The notes under the pieces: generated by a model | The model's input: only the letters and a program-made list of their open reading frames with translations | Database searches by the model: none | Told to the model about the DNA's origin: nothing | Source of the DNA: Pseudomonadota bacterium | Lineage (GTDB): Bacteria > Pseudomonadota > Alphaproteobacteria > Rhizobiales > Pleomorphomonadaceae | DNA: 64,000 nucleotides | Assembly: GCA_023436885.1 (NCBI GenBank) | Contig: JAEZHI010000007.1 | Span: 178,213-242,212 of the forward strand | Direction of reading: 5' to 3' | Program-made: the position numbers and the translations under genes | Part shown: positions 25,266 through 33,507 of the stretch, piece by piece | Layout: every line of letters starts with the position of its first letter | Position numbering within the stretch: the first letter of the stretch is position 1

Positions 25266-27584
25266 ATGGTTAACAAGCTGAAAACGCGGGCGGAAAGCAA
25301 GTTGAACACCCTTCTCGAGCACCACGACAGGGATATCGCGAGACCGGCCGCCGATGTCGCGCGTCGCCCGGGCGAGGTCGATATCAGCCTGCTTTTGTCC
25401 ATTCTCTTTCGGCAATGGCTGATGATCATCGTCGTGACGCTGATATTCATTGGCGCCGGCTTTGCTTATGCGACGTTGGCACCCAGGGTTTGGCAGTCCA
25501 CGGCTCGCGTCTTGCTCGATCCACGCGACAAGCAGGTTGCCGGCCCCGAGCTTTCCCAACCCCTGCAAGGCGTGGACGCGGTCTGGATCGACACGCAGGC
25601 CAATGTCGTTACCTCTGCCGCCATTCTCTCGAAAGTCATCGATACACTCGGCCTCGAGCATGACCCCGAGCTGGGCGGCGACCGCGACGAAACCCTGCGT
25701 TCGCTCGTCAGGGCGATCACGGTGGCTCGTGCCGACCAAACCTACGTTCTCGATATTTCGGTCCGCAGCGACTCGGCCGATCGCTCGGCGCGCATCGCCC
25801 AAGCGCTGGCGGAAGCCTTCGTTGCCAACCAGGTCGACGTCAAGGAAGCAACGGTTCGCGAGGCGAGCAACCTCATCAATCGTCAGCTCGATGACCTTCG
25901 CTCCAAGGCACGTGCGGCGCAGGAGAAGCTCGAAGCCTACAGGCGCGAGCATGGCATCCTGACGGCGAACGGTCGTTCGGTCGATGAAGACACCTTGCGT
26001 CAGCTGAACGATGCTTATGTGGCTGCCCGCCTGCGCACGCAGGACGCCAAGGCCAGGCGAGACAAGATTGCTGCGGCTCGTGCCAGCGGTTCGGATGCAG
26101 CGCTCAGCGGGATCGACTCTACTGTTCTGAGCCGTCTCAAGATCGAGCGGGCCCTCGCCGCCCGTACGGTTGGAGAGCTCTCCCAGGATCTTGGCCCCAG
26201 CCACCCAAGGATGGTGGCCGCGCGCGCTGATCTCTCTCGAGCGGATGCCCAGATCGAGACCGAGCTCAAGACGCTGTCCGCAAGCGCAGACGCCGAGTAT
26301 CAGGTGTCAATCGCCGCAGAAGCATCCGCCCGCAAGGCGCTCGATGACGCCAGCGCAGTTGTCACGGACACGGGCGAACGGACGATCGAGTTGCGCGAGC
26401 TGGAGAACGAAGCATCGCTCCGCGCCGACATGTACAAGAATTATGTGGCTCGCACCGAGGAAATCGCGCTGCAGGCCAATACGCAGGTTTCGGATGCGCG
26501 CGTCATTGCGCCGGCAAACGTGCCGCTAACACCCTACGCTCCACGCCGTTCGATCATTCTGGCTCTCGCCGGCATTGCCGGCCTCGGCTTGGCTTTGGCG
26601 ATCGCCATCTATCGTGGTCGGCGGTACCTGCCCGAGTACCAATCTTCCGAAGAGACGACGTCCACTCTACAAACGAGCAGAATCGCCCCACCGAAAGAGG
26701 CGGAAAATTTCACGGAACCACCCTTCATCTTCGAGGAGACGCACGGCGAGACCGACGTTCTCTCAGAAAGCGCATCGCTTCCAGTGCAATCCGGCAACGA
26801 GCTAGAGCAAGCCGAGACAAAGGCCGCGCCCGCCTCTCCCGCACCGCCGTCCGTACTTGCCGAACTGTCGGTTGCGACCCGTTCTCCCGCCCGGGATAGA
26901 CGGACGCGCGCAACTGTTCGGTCTGTCCGGACCACCTTTACCAGTGCTATTTGCGATGACGATGGCGCGGTCCTGCCGGCTGCGGTCACCGCCTTCGAAG
27001 ACCTCGTCGGGAAGATCTCCGCCGCCACCGGAAGCTCGCGATTGATCCTGGTGTTAGGCGCCAATGAAGGCCCTGCGGCTGCGACAATTGCCTTCGGCCT
27101 TGCTCATGTACCAACAACGGATGGCGTCCTTCTGGTGGATGCCTCCTGGGATGACTTGCCTCTCCACCGCGCCTATGTCGAAGAGACGATGCCGGGCGTC
27201 ATCGACGTGATTGCCGGTTCCGCCGATGCGGCAAATGTCGCGCTCTGCGAAGGGAGTGCCGACATCACTCTCATCGGGATAGGCGGGCCGGAATCTGCTG
27301 CGAGCATGGCAACCAACGTCGATCGCATCGCCGACTTCGTCGGCAAGCTATCTGACGACTTCGAGCGTGTTGTTCTGCATTGCGGTCATCGTCAATCCCC
27401 CGAACTTCTGAAGACTTTGCTGCCCCACGTCGATGCGGCGCTGGTTGTCGCCGATGCCGTTGTGGAGGACGATGAGGAAGCTGCGGATATGGTTCGGGAC
27501 TTACTTGGTGCTCTCCCGGTTTTCACTGGGCTTGTTCTGGTGAAAGAGCGTCCTGAACGTCTCGCCGTTGCCGAGCGAGCCTAA
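25266..27584 (+). CDS. GumC/ExoP-like polysaccharide co-polymerase with degenerate kinase-like tail
   Basis: The 772-residue product is a Wzz-type co-polymerase. It has a cytoplasmic N-terminus, a membrane helix at about 47-67 (IVVTLIFIGAGFAYATL), a long periplasmic coiled-coil stretch (about 190-390), a GNVR-like segment (ELENEASLRADMYKNY), and a second helix at about 425-450 after the proline-rich PLTPYAPRR. A cytoplasmic tail follows, with an acidic linker and a BY-kinase-like fold. The tail has a hydrophobic strand then GANEGPAAATIA in place of a Walker A with Lys, and no tyrosine cluster at its end. It probably sets chain length without kinase activity. Confidence 0.8.
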   Translation: MVNKLKTRAESKLNTLLEHHDRDIARPAADVARRPGEVDISLLLSILFRQWLMIIVVTLIFIGAGFAYATLAPRVWQSTARVLLDPRDKQVAGPELSQPLQGVDAVWIDTQANVVTSAAILSKVIDTLGLEHDPELGGDRDETLRSLVRAITVARADQTYVLDISVRSDSADRSARIAQALAEAFVANQVDVKEATVREASNLINRQLDDLRSKARAAQEKLEAYRREHGILTANGRSVDEDTLRQLNDAYVAARLRTQDAKARRDKIAAARASGSDAALSGIDSTVLSRLKIERALAARTVGELSQDLGPSHPRMVAARADLSRADAQIETELKTLSASADAEYQVSIAAEASARKALDDASAVVTDTGERTIELRELENEASLRADMYKNYVARTEEIALQANTQVSDARVIAPANVPLTPYAPRRSIILALAGIAGLGLALAIAIYRGRRYLPEYQSSEETTSTLQTSRIAPPKEAENFTEPPFIFEETHGETDVLSESASLPVQSGNELEQAETKAAPASPAPPSVLAELSVATRSPARDRRTRATVRSVRTTFTSAICDDDGAVLPAAVTAFEDLVGKISAATGSSRLILVLGANEGPAAATIAFGLAHVPTTDGVLLVDASWDDLPLHRAYVEETMPGVIDVIAGSADAANVALCEGSADITLIGIGGPESAASMATNVDRIADFVGKLSDDFERVVLHCGHRQSPELLKTLLPHVDAALVVADAVVEDDEEAADMVRDLLGALPVFTGLVLVKERPERLAVAERA

Positions 27585-28044
27585 GAGAGGCTTTCATGGA
27601 CATTGGTCCTGCCACGCCCCCGTGCTGCCGACGGCGCGGATAGTACGCACATTGGTCAACGATAGCCTGTGTAGACGGCGGTGAGAGGAAATGTGTCATT
27701 GCCTCACAGAGCTTCTGCCGACGACCAAATAGAACTCAGTATGGTTACGCAATAACTGCCTCGACAGGTAACTCATAATTCACGATGCCGAGGTTTTCCG
27801 GAATGGCGGCATCAAGATGGCCCCTCTCGTTTCGAACAAATCCGCATTTCATTACAATTTGAAGAATCGAATAAATCGGGACTGAACGGCGGCTGAGTTA
27901 GCTTGCCAGCGAAAGAAGGAGCGCCATGTAGCCAGCATGGCCATCCTAAACACAAAAATTCGCTGGGAGGCGGGGATGGGATCTCTATGGTCTGTCGCGC
28001 ACCTCCGGCGTCGGGATGGCGTGTGACGCGCCGGAGAGTCGCCA
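27585..28044 (+). other. Long intergenic region in the exopolysaccharide locus
   Basis: This 460-base stretch separates the co-polymerase gene from the WecG-type gene on the same strand. It is AT-richer in its middle (about 27720-27890). The separation suggests an independent promoter for the glycosyltransferase pair. I found no convincing -35/-10 pair, terminator, RNA gene or coding frame. Confidence 0.35.
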
Positions 28045-28899
28045 ATGTCAGGTCTCCTTGATCGACCGCTTACGACCCAAAATGCCGGAATCTCGGATGA
28101 CCGTGCCCCCGAACCCATCGCGGTTATTGATACGGCACGAGTCAATATAAGCCGCCAGTCAGAGCTCATTCATCTCATTACCTTTGATGCGTTGACGGGG
28201 CGCGGCGGTACCGTATTCACACTCAATCTCGACCATCTGGTCAAACTGGAACGCGACCCAGCTTTCCAGGCCGCCTACAGCCAGGCGACCTATGTATCGG
28301 CCGACGGCGCACCGGTGGTCGCCATGGCACGCCGGCAGGGCGCAAATCTGGTCCGCGTGACAGGAGCCGATCTGGTTCGACCGCTATCGGGAGCGGCGGC
28401 ACTTGCCCGCATCCCCATCTTTCTCTTCGGGACGACCCAGGAAACACTCGCCACGACCGAGACTCTGCTGCGGCGTGAGTTTCCGCGCTTGATTATTGCA
28501 GGGTATGAAAGCCCCCCCTTCGGCTTCAGCCCATTCGGCATAGAGGCGCGTGCCGCCGCGGAGCGCATTGCGTCGAGCGGCGCACGCATCTGCTTCGTCG
28601 CGCTTGGGGCGCCCAAGCAAGAGGTGTTCGCGGAGTTTGCGCGGCGTTGGGCGCCTTCCGTTACCTTCGTTTGCATCGGTGCCGCGCTTGACTTTATCGG
28701 CGGAAGCCAACATCGCGCTCCGCAACCTCTCCAGGCGATGGGTCTCGAATGGTTATGGCGCCTGATGCACGACCCTCGCCGTCTGACAAAAAGGTACGCG
28801 CTCTCGGCGCTTTATCTCGCGCGCTATAACATCCGGGAGGCTGTAAGCCGTTTGCCGAAGCGACATTCCCTTCCTGACAATACCCCTCGCCAGGAGTGA
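28045..28899 (+). CDS. WecG/TagA/CpsF-family glycosyltransferase
   Basis: The 284-residue product carries the GT26 signatures TLNLDHLV (about 58-65), SADGAPVV, VTGADL, LGAPKQE and GAALDFIGG with a following RAP. The family transfers N-acetylmannosaminuronic acid, ManNAc or related sugars to lipid-linked intermediates on the inner face of the membrane. Residues 1-40 are a variable leader. GGAGAGT precedes ATG 28045. The next glycosyltransferase gene begins seven bases after the stop, and its AGGAG overlaps this gene's end, so the pair is coupled. The sugar donor cannot be inferred. Confidence 0.88.
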   Translation: MSGLLDRPLTTQNAGISDDRAPEPIAVIDTARVNISRQSELIHLITFDALTGRGGTVFTLNLDHLVKLERDPAFQAAYSQATYVSADGAPVVAMARRQGANLVRVTGADLVRPLSGAAALARIPIFLFGTTQETLATTETLLRREFPRLIIAGYESPPFGFSPFGIEARAAAERIASSGARICFVALGAPKQEVFAEFARRWAPSVTFVCIGAALDFIGGSQHRAPQPLQAMGLEWLWRLMHDPRRLTKRYALSALYLARYNIREAVSRLPKRHSLPDNTPRQE

Positions 28900-28906
28900 T
28901 CTGAAG

Positions 28907-30151
28907 ATGGCCCATCGCTTGACGATCTTCCACTCTATCGATCCGCGTGGACATAAAGTGGGAGGGGTTGAGACTCATGTTCGCTTGATGCTGTCGCGTC
29001 ACCCCGAAAGTATTTCTGTTCTTCTTGTTGGCGTTGACGAGCGCGGTGATCTTGAGATCGGCAAGCCGATCGAGGTCGAGTTCGACGGGCGCCAAGTAGA
29101 CTTTCTTCCCGTCGTGCACGTGCCGGCGGAAACCTTGCGCGTGGCAGCAAAGAAGATCAGCCAGTCGGTGACGCTGCAGTTTACCCTCGGCATCATGCGG
29201 CATCTGCTGACGATCCGCCGCCTCTCCGCGGGAGAAACGGCTTCCGTCGAAATCGAGCGCTTCGAACAAGCCATCCCGGCCCGCCTCCTCGGCCACCCTG
29301 TTGTGCAGCTGGTGCATAACGAAGAGTCCAAAGGCGACAAGATGGACAGCCTGATCGGTCGCTATTGGTGGATTCACCGCCTCAACGAGAAGATCGCGCT
29401 TACGCTTGCCACCAGAGTCGTCGGCGTCAATCCCAACATCGTTGCTCGCTATGAGCGCGAAATGCCACGCGTTGCGCGCAAGGCGGAATTCATGACCGTC
29501 TCGGTCGACACAAAGCGCTTCCCGTCGGCGCCCTTCCCGGCGAGCGATGTTTTCCGTGTAGTGTTTGCCGGTCGGCTCGATGCCTTCAAGGATCCGCCGC
29601 TAATGTTCGAAACGCTGCGGCGGCTCCATGCAAAGCTCGGCGGCAAGTTCGAGTTCCACTATATCGGGACTTCGGATCCTCATCGCGACAAGGAATTTGC
29701 GGCCATCGAGCCGTTCACGGTTCGCCACGGTTTCCAGACCGGCGACGGCGTCTCGACGATCATGCGGAACTGCCACGCCGGGATTCTGACCTCCTACTTT
29801 GAGGGCATGCCCTGCTATCTGTTGGAAATCCTCTCCAGCGGCAGACCTATGGGTGCCATACGGCTACCTCAGTACGACCCACTGATCGCGGCGGGCGTGT
29901 CAGGTTTCCTTGTCGAACGTCCGGAAGACCGTGAGGTCGCCGCAGAAAAAATGGCCGACGGCTTCGTGCGGCTTGCAGCCGACATAGCGGCCGGACAGCT
30001 AGATCCGGAAGCCATACACGCCAAGGTGACGCCCTATTCCGTAGCCGTCCAAATGCCGAAGCTCTTCGAGCGACACATCGCACTGGGTCGCTCCCGCGTA
30101 CCGGTCGGTCAGGTTCGTGCTGCCAACCCGGCAAACAGTCGTTCCCACTGA
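28907..30151 (+). CDS. GT4-family glycosyltransferase
   Basis: The 414-residue product is a GT-B glycosyltransferase. The N-terminal half carries HKVGGVETHVRLML, typical of GT4 acceptor domains. The C-terminal half has VVFAGRLDAFKDPPLMFETLRRL and the donor-site EGMPCYLLEILSSG, which fits the EX7E pattern. It likely adds a sugar during exopolysaccharide repeat-unit assembly. It is coupled to the WecG-type gene upstream. Its last 43 bases overlap the 3' end of the convergent glycosyltransferase gene, so the two transcripts are complementary there. Confidence 0.85.
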   Translation: MAHRLTIFHSIDPRGHKVGGVETHVRLMLSRHPESISVLLVGVDERGDLEIGKPIEVEFDGRQVDFLPVVHVPAETLRVAAKKISQSVTLQFTLGIMRHLLTIRRLSAGETASVEIERFEQAIPARLLGHPVVQLVHNEESKGDKMDSLIGRYWWIHRLNEKIALTLATRVVGVNPNIVARYEREMPRVARKAEFMTVSVDTKRFPSAPFPASDVFRVVFAGRLDAFKDPPLMFETLRRLHAKLGGKFEFHYIGTSDPHRDKEFAAIEPFTVRHGFQTGDGVSTIMRNCHAGILTSYFEGMPCYLLEILSSGRPMGAIRLPQYDPLIAAGVSGFLVERPEDREVAAEKMADGFVRLAADIAAGQLDPEAIHAKVTPYSVAVQMPKLFERHIALGRSRVPVGQVRAANPANSRSH

Positions 30152-31170
30152 TCGACGCCAGCTTCGGCGGAAAATTCGCGCGCTCTGGTAACGCCCGGAG
30201 CCGGATCTGGCGGTAAGGCAAGCGCACGATCGAGTGCCGTCGCTAGAGCGTCCGGCTGCTCGATAGGCACCAACTCGCCATACCCGCCAGTCAGGATTTC
30301 CCGAGACCCTTCACAGCCGGTCGCTACCACCCTGAGTCCGGCAGACAGCGCTTCGACCGTTGTCATGCCGAAAGCTTCGGTTCGTGACGGCACGGCTGCG
30401 ACGCGCGCAAACCCGTAAACCTCGGCCGCCGACGTAACGCGCCCCAGGAAGCGGACGCGATCACCAATCCCGAGCTCGGCCACCTGCTGTTCCAATCTCT
30501 GACGTTCAGGTCCGTCGCCGCCAATGAGAAGATTGACACCGGGCGTTGTCATGCGAGCGAAGGCGTCAATCAAAACATCGGTGCCTTTTTCTCGCGACAG
30601 GCGACCGACAGCGCCAACGATAGGCGGTCGCGCCGCGATCTCCTCGGCTGTCGCGGCGGGAACCATCGGCACGGGATTATAGATGCGTACAGTGCGAGAT
30701 GACGGGGCGTGCCATCGTTCCACCAGAGCCCTGACGATCCCATCCGAAACACCAACAAAGCGGCTTGTCAGGAGATTGAGCAAGGGTAGACCATAATAGC
30801 CAGCGGCCGACAGGCGGCCAGTCTTGTACTCTTCAAAGCCGTGATAGGAGAGGACGAGGGGGGCATGCGAAAGCGCGAGCGTCTTTGCCAGCGCCAGCTT
30901 GACGCAAGAGACCGATACCGCAGCGGCGATCACATCGAACCGACGCGTTCGCAACAGCTTGGCAAGTCGGAGCACGCCCGCCGCGTGTCGCGCCCCTATC
31001 TCAAGAGTATCTACCGCCGGGTCGACGCCATCGTTAGCCATCTTCTCATCGAATGCGAACGTGACTCGGTGGCCGTGCGCCGCAAGGCCGTTGGCGAGGA
31101 TTGCCCAGACGCGCTCGGCACCGCCACCACCGGAGGCGCGGGTGTAAAGAAGAATCTCGAGCTTTGCCAT
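30109..31170 (-). CDS. GT4-family glycosyltransferase, convergent copy
   Basis: The 353-residue product is a compact GT4 enzyme. It has an N-terminal glycine-rich ASGGGGAERVW, the domain junction GAVGRLSREKGTDVLIDAF, the donor motif GGDGPERQRLE and the catalytic EAFGMTTVEALSAG (EX7E). ATG 31170 gives the family start, close to the N-terminus; an upstream in-frame ATG at 31281 would add an unconserved leader. It is convergent to the other GT4 gene with a 43-base overlap of 3' ends, and divergent from the DMT exporter gene. It probably belongs to the exopolysaccharide locus. Confidence 0.88.
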   Translation of the reverse strand: MAKLEILLYTRASGGGGAERVWAILANGLAAHGHRVTFAFDEKMANDGVDPAVDTLEIGARHAAGVLRLAKLLRTRRFDVIAAAVSVSCVKLALAKTLALSHAPLVLSYHGFEEYKTGRLSAAGYYGLPLLNLLTSRFVGVSDGIVRALVERWHAPSSRTVRIYNPVPMVPAATAEEIAARPPIVGAVGRLSREKGTDVLIDAFARMTTPGVNLLIGGDGPERQRLEQQVAELGIGDRVRFLGRVTSAAEVYGFARVAAVPSRTEAFGMTTVEALSAGLRVVATGCEGSREILTGGYGELVPIEQPDALATALDRALALPPDPAPGVTRAREFSAEAGVDQWERLFAGLAART

Positions 31171-31333
31171 GTCGTCCCCCGAACGGCGTGAACCGCCAGA
31201 CGTTAGCCTTGCCAGTGTTACCGGGCCAAGCAAGAAATATGGCGTGAGAGGGGAATTTACCGCCCTCCGTCCTCGCCACACGGGGTGGGATGGGTTATCG
31301 AGACACGGCTCTTGTCGGTCCCCGGAGTTCCCA

Positions 31334-32239
31334 TTGCCAGTCGATCAACTCATGCGCCGCGCCGCCGGGTCCACCGTTGGTCTTGGCATCTTCATGATGT
31401 TCTTCGGCGACTTCATGTTTGCCGTCAACGACGTCATGGGAAAGTGGCTGGCCGGCAGCTTTTCAGCTGGTCAGATCGTTCTGATGCGCTCAATTGCCGC
31501 GCTCATGGTGCTTACGCCGATGCTGTGGCGAGGCGGTGTGCCAGAATTGATCCGGCTGGAACGACCCCGACTCCAGATCTCACGTGTCTTGTTGGCGACC
31601 GCCGAAATCGTGCTCTTCTACATGGCGATCCGGTTCCTGCCACTTGCCGACGTCATGACCTTCTATCTCGCGGGACCTATCTACGTTGCGGCCGTCTCGC
31701 CCTGGCTCCTCGGCGAACGGGTCAGCAGAGGCCAGTGGCTTGCCATTGCCGTGGGCTTCGCAGGCGTCGTCTTCGTCCTACACCCAGGTGCCGGCAGTCT
31801 TTCCTGGGCATCCCTGATCTCGATTTGCGGTTCGCTCTGTTATGCCATGATGGTGGTGCAAAGCCGCCAGCTTCGCGGAACCCCCGACCGGGTCTTGGTG
31901 TTTTGGCAGACGATGGGGGCTCTGGTTATCGGTATTGTTCTCGCCCCTTTCGACTGGGTGACGCCCGGCCTCGTCGACCTCGTCATGTTGGCGGCCCTTG
32001 GTGTGATTTCCATGAGTGCTCACATTTGCATCGCGCGTTCCGTCAAGCTGGCTCCGGCCGCAGTGGTCGCTCCGATCCAGTATTCGCTGCTGCTATGGGC
32101 CATCCTCTTTGGGTGGCTGGTATTCGGCGACAGCCCCAAGCCGTCGATGCTGATCGGCGCTGCCATCATCATCGTCGCCGGCCTCATGGTCGTGAGCGGA
32201 AGGGAACGTGCTGGCGTCAAAACAGGCAAATCCGACTGA
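31334..32239 (+). CDS. EamA/DMT-family membrane transporter
   Basis: The product of about 301 residues has ten predicted membrane helices in two EamA repeats, the drug/metabolite transporter layout. A GKWLAGSFSAGQIVLMRS-like first repeat and PIQYSLLLWAILFGWLVFG in the second repeat are typical. Family members export metabolites or amino acids, or import small solutes. TTG 31334 has GGAG six bases upstream; the in-frame ATG at 31352 lacks a site and is the main alternative. It stands between the glycosyltransferase and transglycosylase genes. The substrate is unknown. Confidence 0.82.
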   Translation: MPVDQLMRRAAGSTVGLGIFMMFFGDFMFAVNDVMGKWLAGSFSAGQIVLMRSIAALMVLTPMLWRGGVPELIRLERPRLQISRVLLATAEIVLFYMAIRFLPLADVMTFYLAGPIYVAAVSPWLLGERVSRGQWLAIAVGFAGVVFVLHPGAGSLSWASLISICGSLCYAMMVVQSRQLRGTPDRVLVFWQTMGALVIGIVLAPFDWVTPGLVDLVMLAALGVISMSAHICIARSVKLAPAAVVAPIQYSLLLWAILFGWLVFGDSPKPSMLIGAAIIIVAGLMVVSGRERAGVKTGKSD

Positions 32240-32308
32240 AACTCTGTCGGTCTGCGGCAAATGCCGCTATGACAAGTCTCAAGTGATTTCTTTCAGGAGG
32301 TTTTCTTC

Positions 32309-33505
32309 ATGCGGTCTTCGGTTCCTGTCCTGACAGCATTGGTTGTCGGGTTGCCGGTTTTCGCCACCCCCGGTCTTGCTGCCAATTGCAGCGCCAAGGG
32401 CGACGGCTTCGGCACATGGCTCTCCGGCTACTCGAAGACGCTTGTCGATGCCGGCATTCCAGCGAATACGGTTCAGTCGGCGCTTTCCGACATTATCTTC
32501 GATCCGGCGGTGATCAAGAAAGACCGGGGCCAGGGCGTCTTCTCACAGACCTTCACGGAATTCGCCGGCAGGATGGTCAACAAGAACCGCCTGACGGTGG
32601 GTGCCCAGAAGATCAAAGCCAACGCCGACCTGTTCGGACGCATTCAGGCTCAGTATGGCGTGCCCGCCGAGGTAATCGTTGCCGTCTGGGGACTTGAAAG
32701 CGATTTCGGCGCTAACACCGGCGACTTCCCGACGATCCAGTCACTCGCCACGCTGGCCTATGACTGCCGCAGACCGGCCATGTTCCAGAATGAGTTGGTG
32801 GATGCACTGCAGATCGTCGCGCGCGGCGATCTGACTCCAGCCGAAATGAAAGGCGCCTGGGCAGGCGAACTCGGGCAAACGCAGTTCCTGCCGTCCAACT
32901 ATCTCCGCTACGCGGTTGACTTCGACGGAGACGGCCGTCGCAACCTGATCAAGAGCGCGCCCGACGTTCTGGCTTCAACCGGCAACTATCTCCACTCCCT
33001 CGGCTGGACTCCTGGCCAACCTTGGCTTGTCGAGGTGAAGATCCCGACCAACCTCTCGTGGGATCAGGCCGATTTGCCGATCAAGAAATCAGTCGCCGAG
33101 TGGCAGTCGATGGGCGTCCGCCCGGCGAATGGATCGATTCCCGACGGACTGGCCGCCCTCTACCTCCCCATGGGACGCTTCGGACCGGCCTTCCTCGCCT
33201 ACCACAACTTCGACGTCTATCTCGGCTGGAACGAGTCGCTGGTCTACTCGACGACGGCAGCCTATTTCGCCACACGGCTGGCCGGGGCTCCCCCGGTCGG
33301 CCCGGGCAACGGCAATGTCGAGGCGCTCGGCGCCTCGGACATCGCCTTCATTCAGGGTGCCCTGACGGCTCAGGGGCTGGATGCCGGTCCCAAGGATGGC
33401 AAACTCGGCCAGCAGACACGCGAGGCGGTTCGCAGCTTCCAGCTGAAGGTCGGGCTGCCTGCTGACGGCTGGCCGGACTCAGCCGTTTTGCAGGCTCTGA
33501 GGTAA
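32309..33505 (+). CDS. Lytic murein transglycosylase (MltB-type) with peptidoglycan-binding domain
   Basis: The 398-residue product has a signal peptide (about 1-24, cleavage near GLAANC). An SLT_2/MltB catalytic domain follows, with the likely catalytic Glu in VAVWGLESDFGANTG and the conserved GELGQTQFLPSNY segment. A C-terminal PG_binding_1 domain (about 340-398: GLDAGPKDGKLGQQTREAV) completes it. It cleaves peptidoglycan glycan strands in the periplasm with anhydro-muropeptide formation. AGGAGG precedes the ATG. The hrpB start lies right after its stop. Confidence 0.92.
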   Translation: MRSSVPVLTALVVGLPVFATPGLAANCSAKGDGFGTWLSGYSKTLVDAGIPANTVQSALSDIIFDPAVIKKDRGQGVFSQTFTEFAGRMVNKNRLTVGAQKIKANADLFGRIQAQYGVPAEVIVAVWGLESDFGANTGDFPTIQSLATLAYDCRRPAMFQNELVDALQIVARGDLTPAEMKGAWAGELGQTQFLPSNYLRYAVDFDGDGRRNLIKSAPDVLASTGNYLHSLGWTPGQPWLVEVKIPTNLSWDQADLPIKKSVAEWQSMGVRPANGSIPDGLAALYLPMGRFGPAFLAYHNFDVYLGWNESLVYSTTAAYFATRLAGAPPVGPGNGNVEALGASDIAFIQGALTAQGLDAGPKDGKLGQQTREAVRSFQLKVGLPADGWPDSAVLQALR

Positions 33506-33507
33506 TA

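Noticed and set aside
25266..27584. Active tyrosine autokinase
   Set aside because: The Walker A lysine and the C-terminal tyrosine cluster are missing.
27926..27944. GCCATG/CATGGC hairpin in the EPS intergenic region
   Set aside because: Only six base pairs, no T-run and no clear relation to a promoter.
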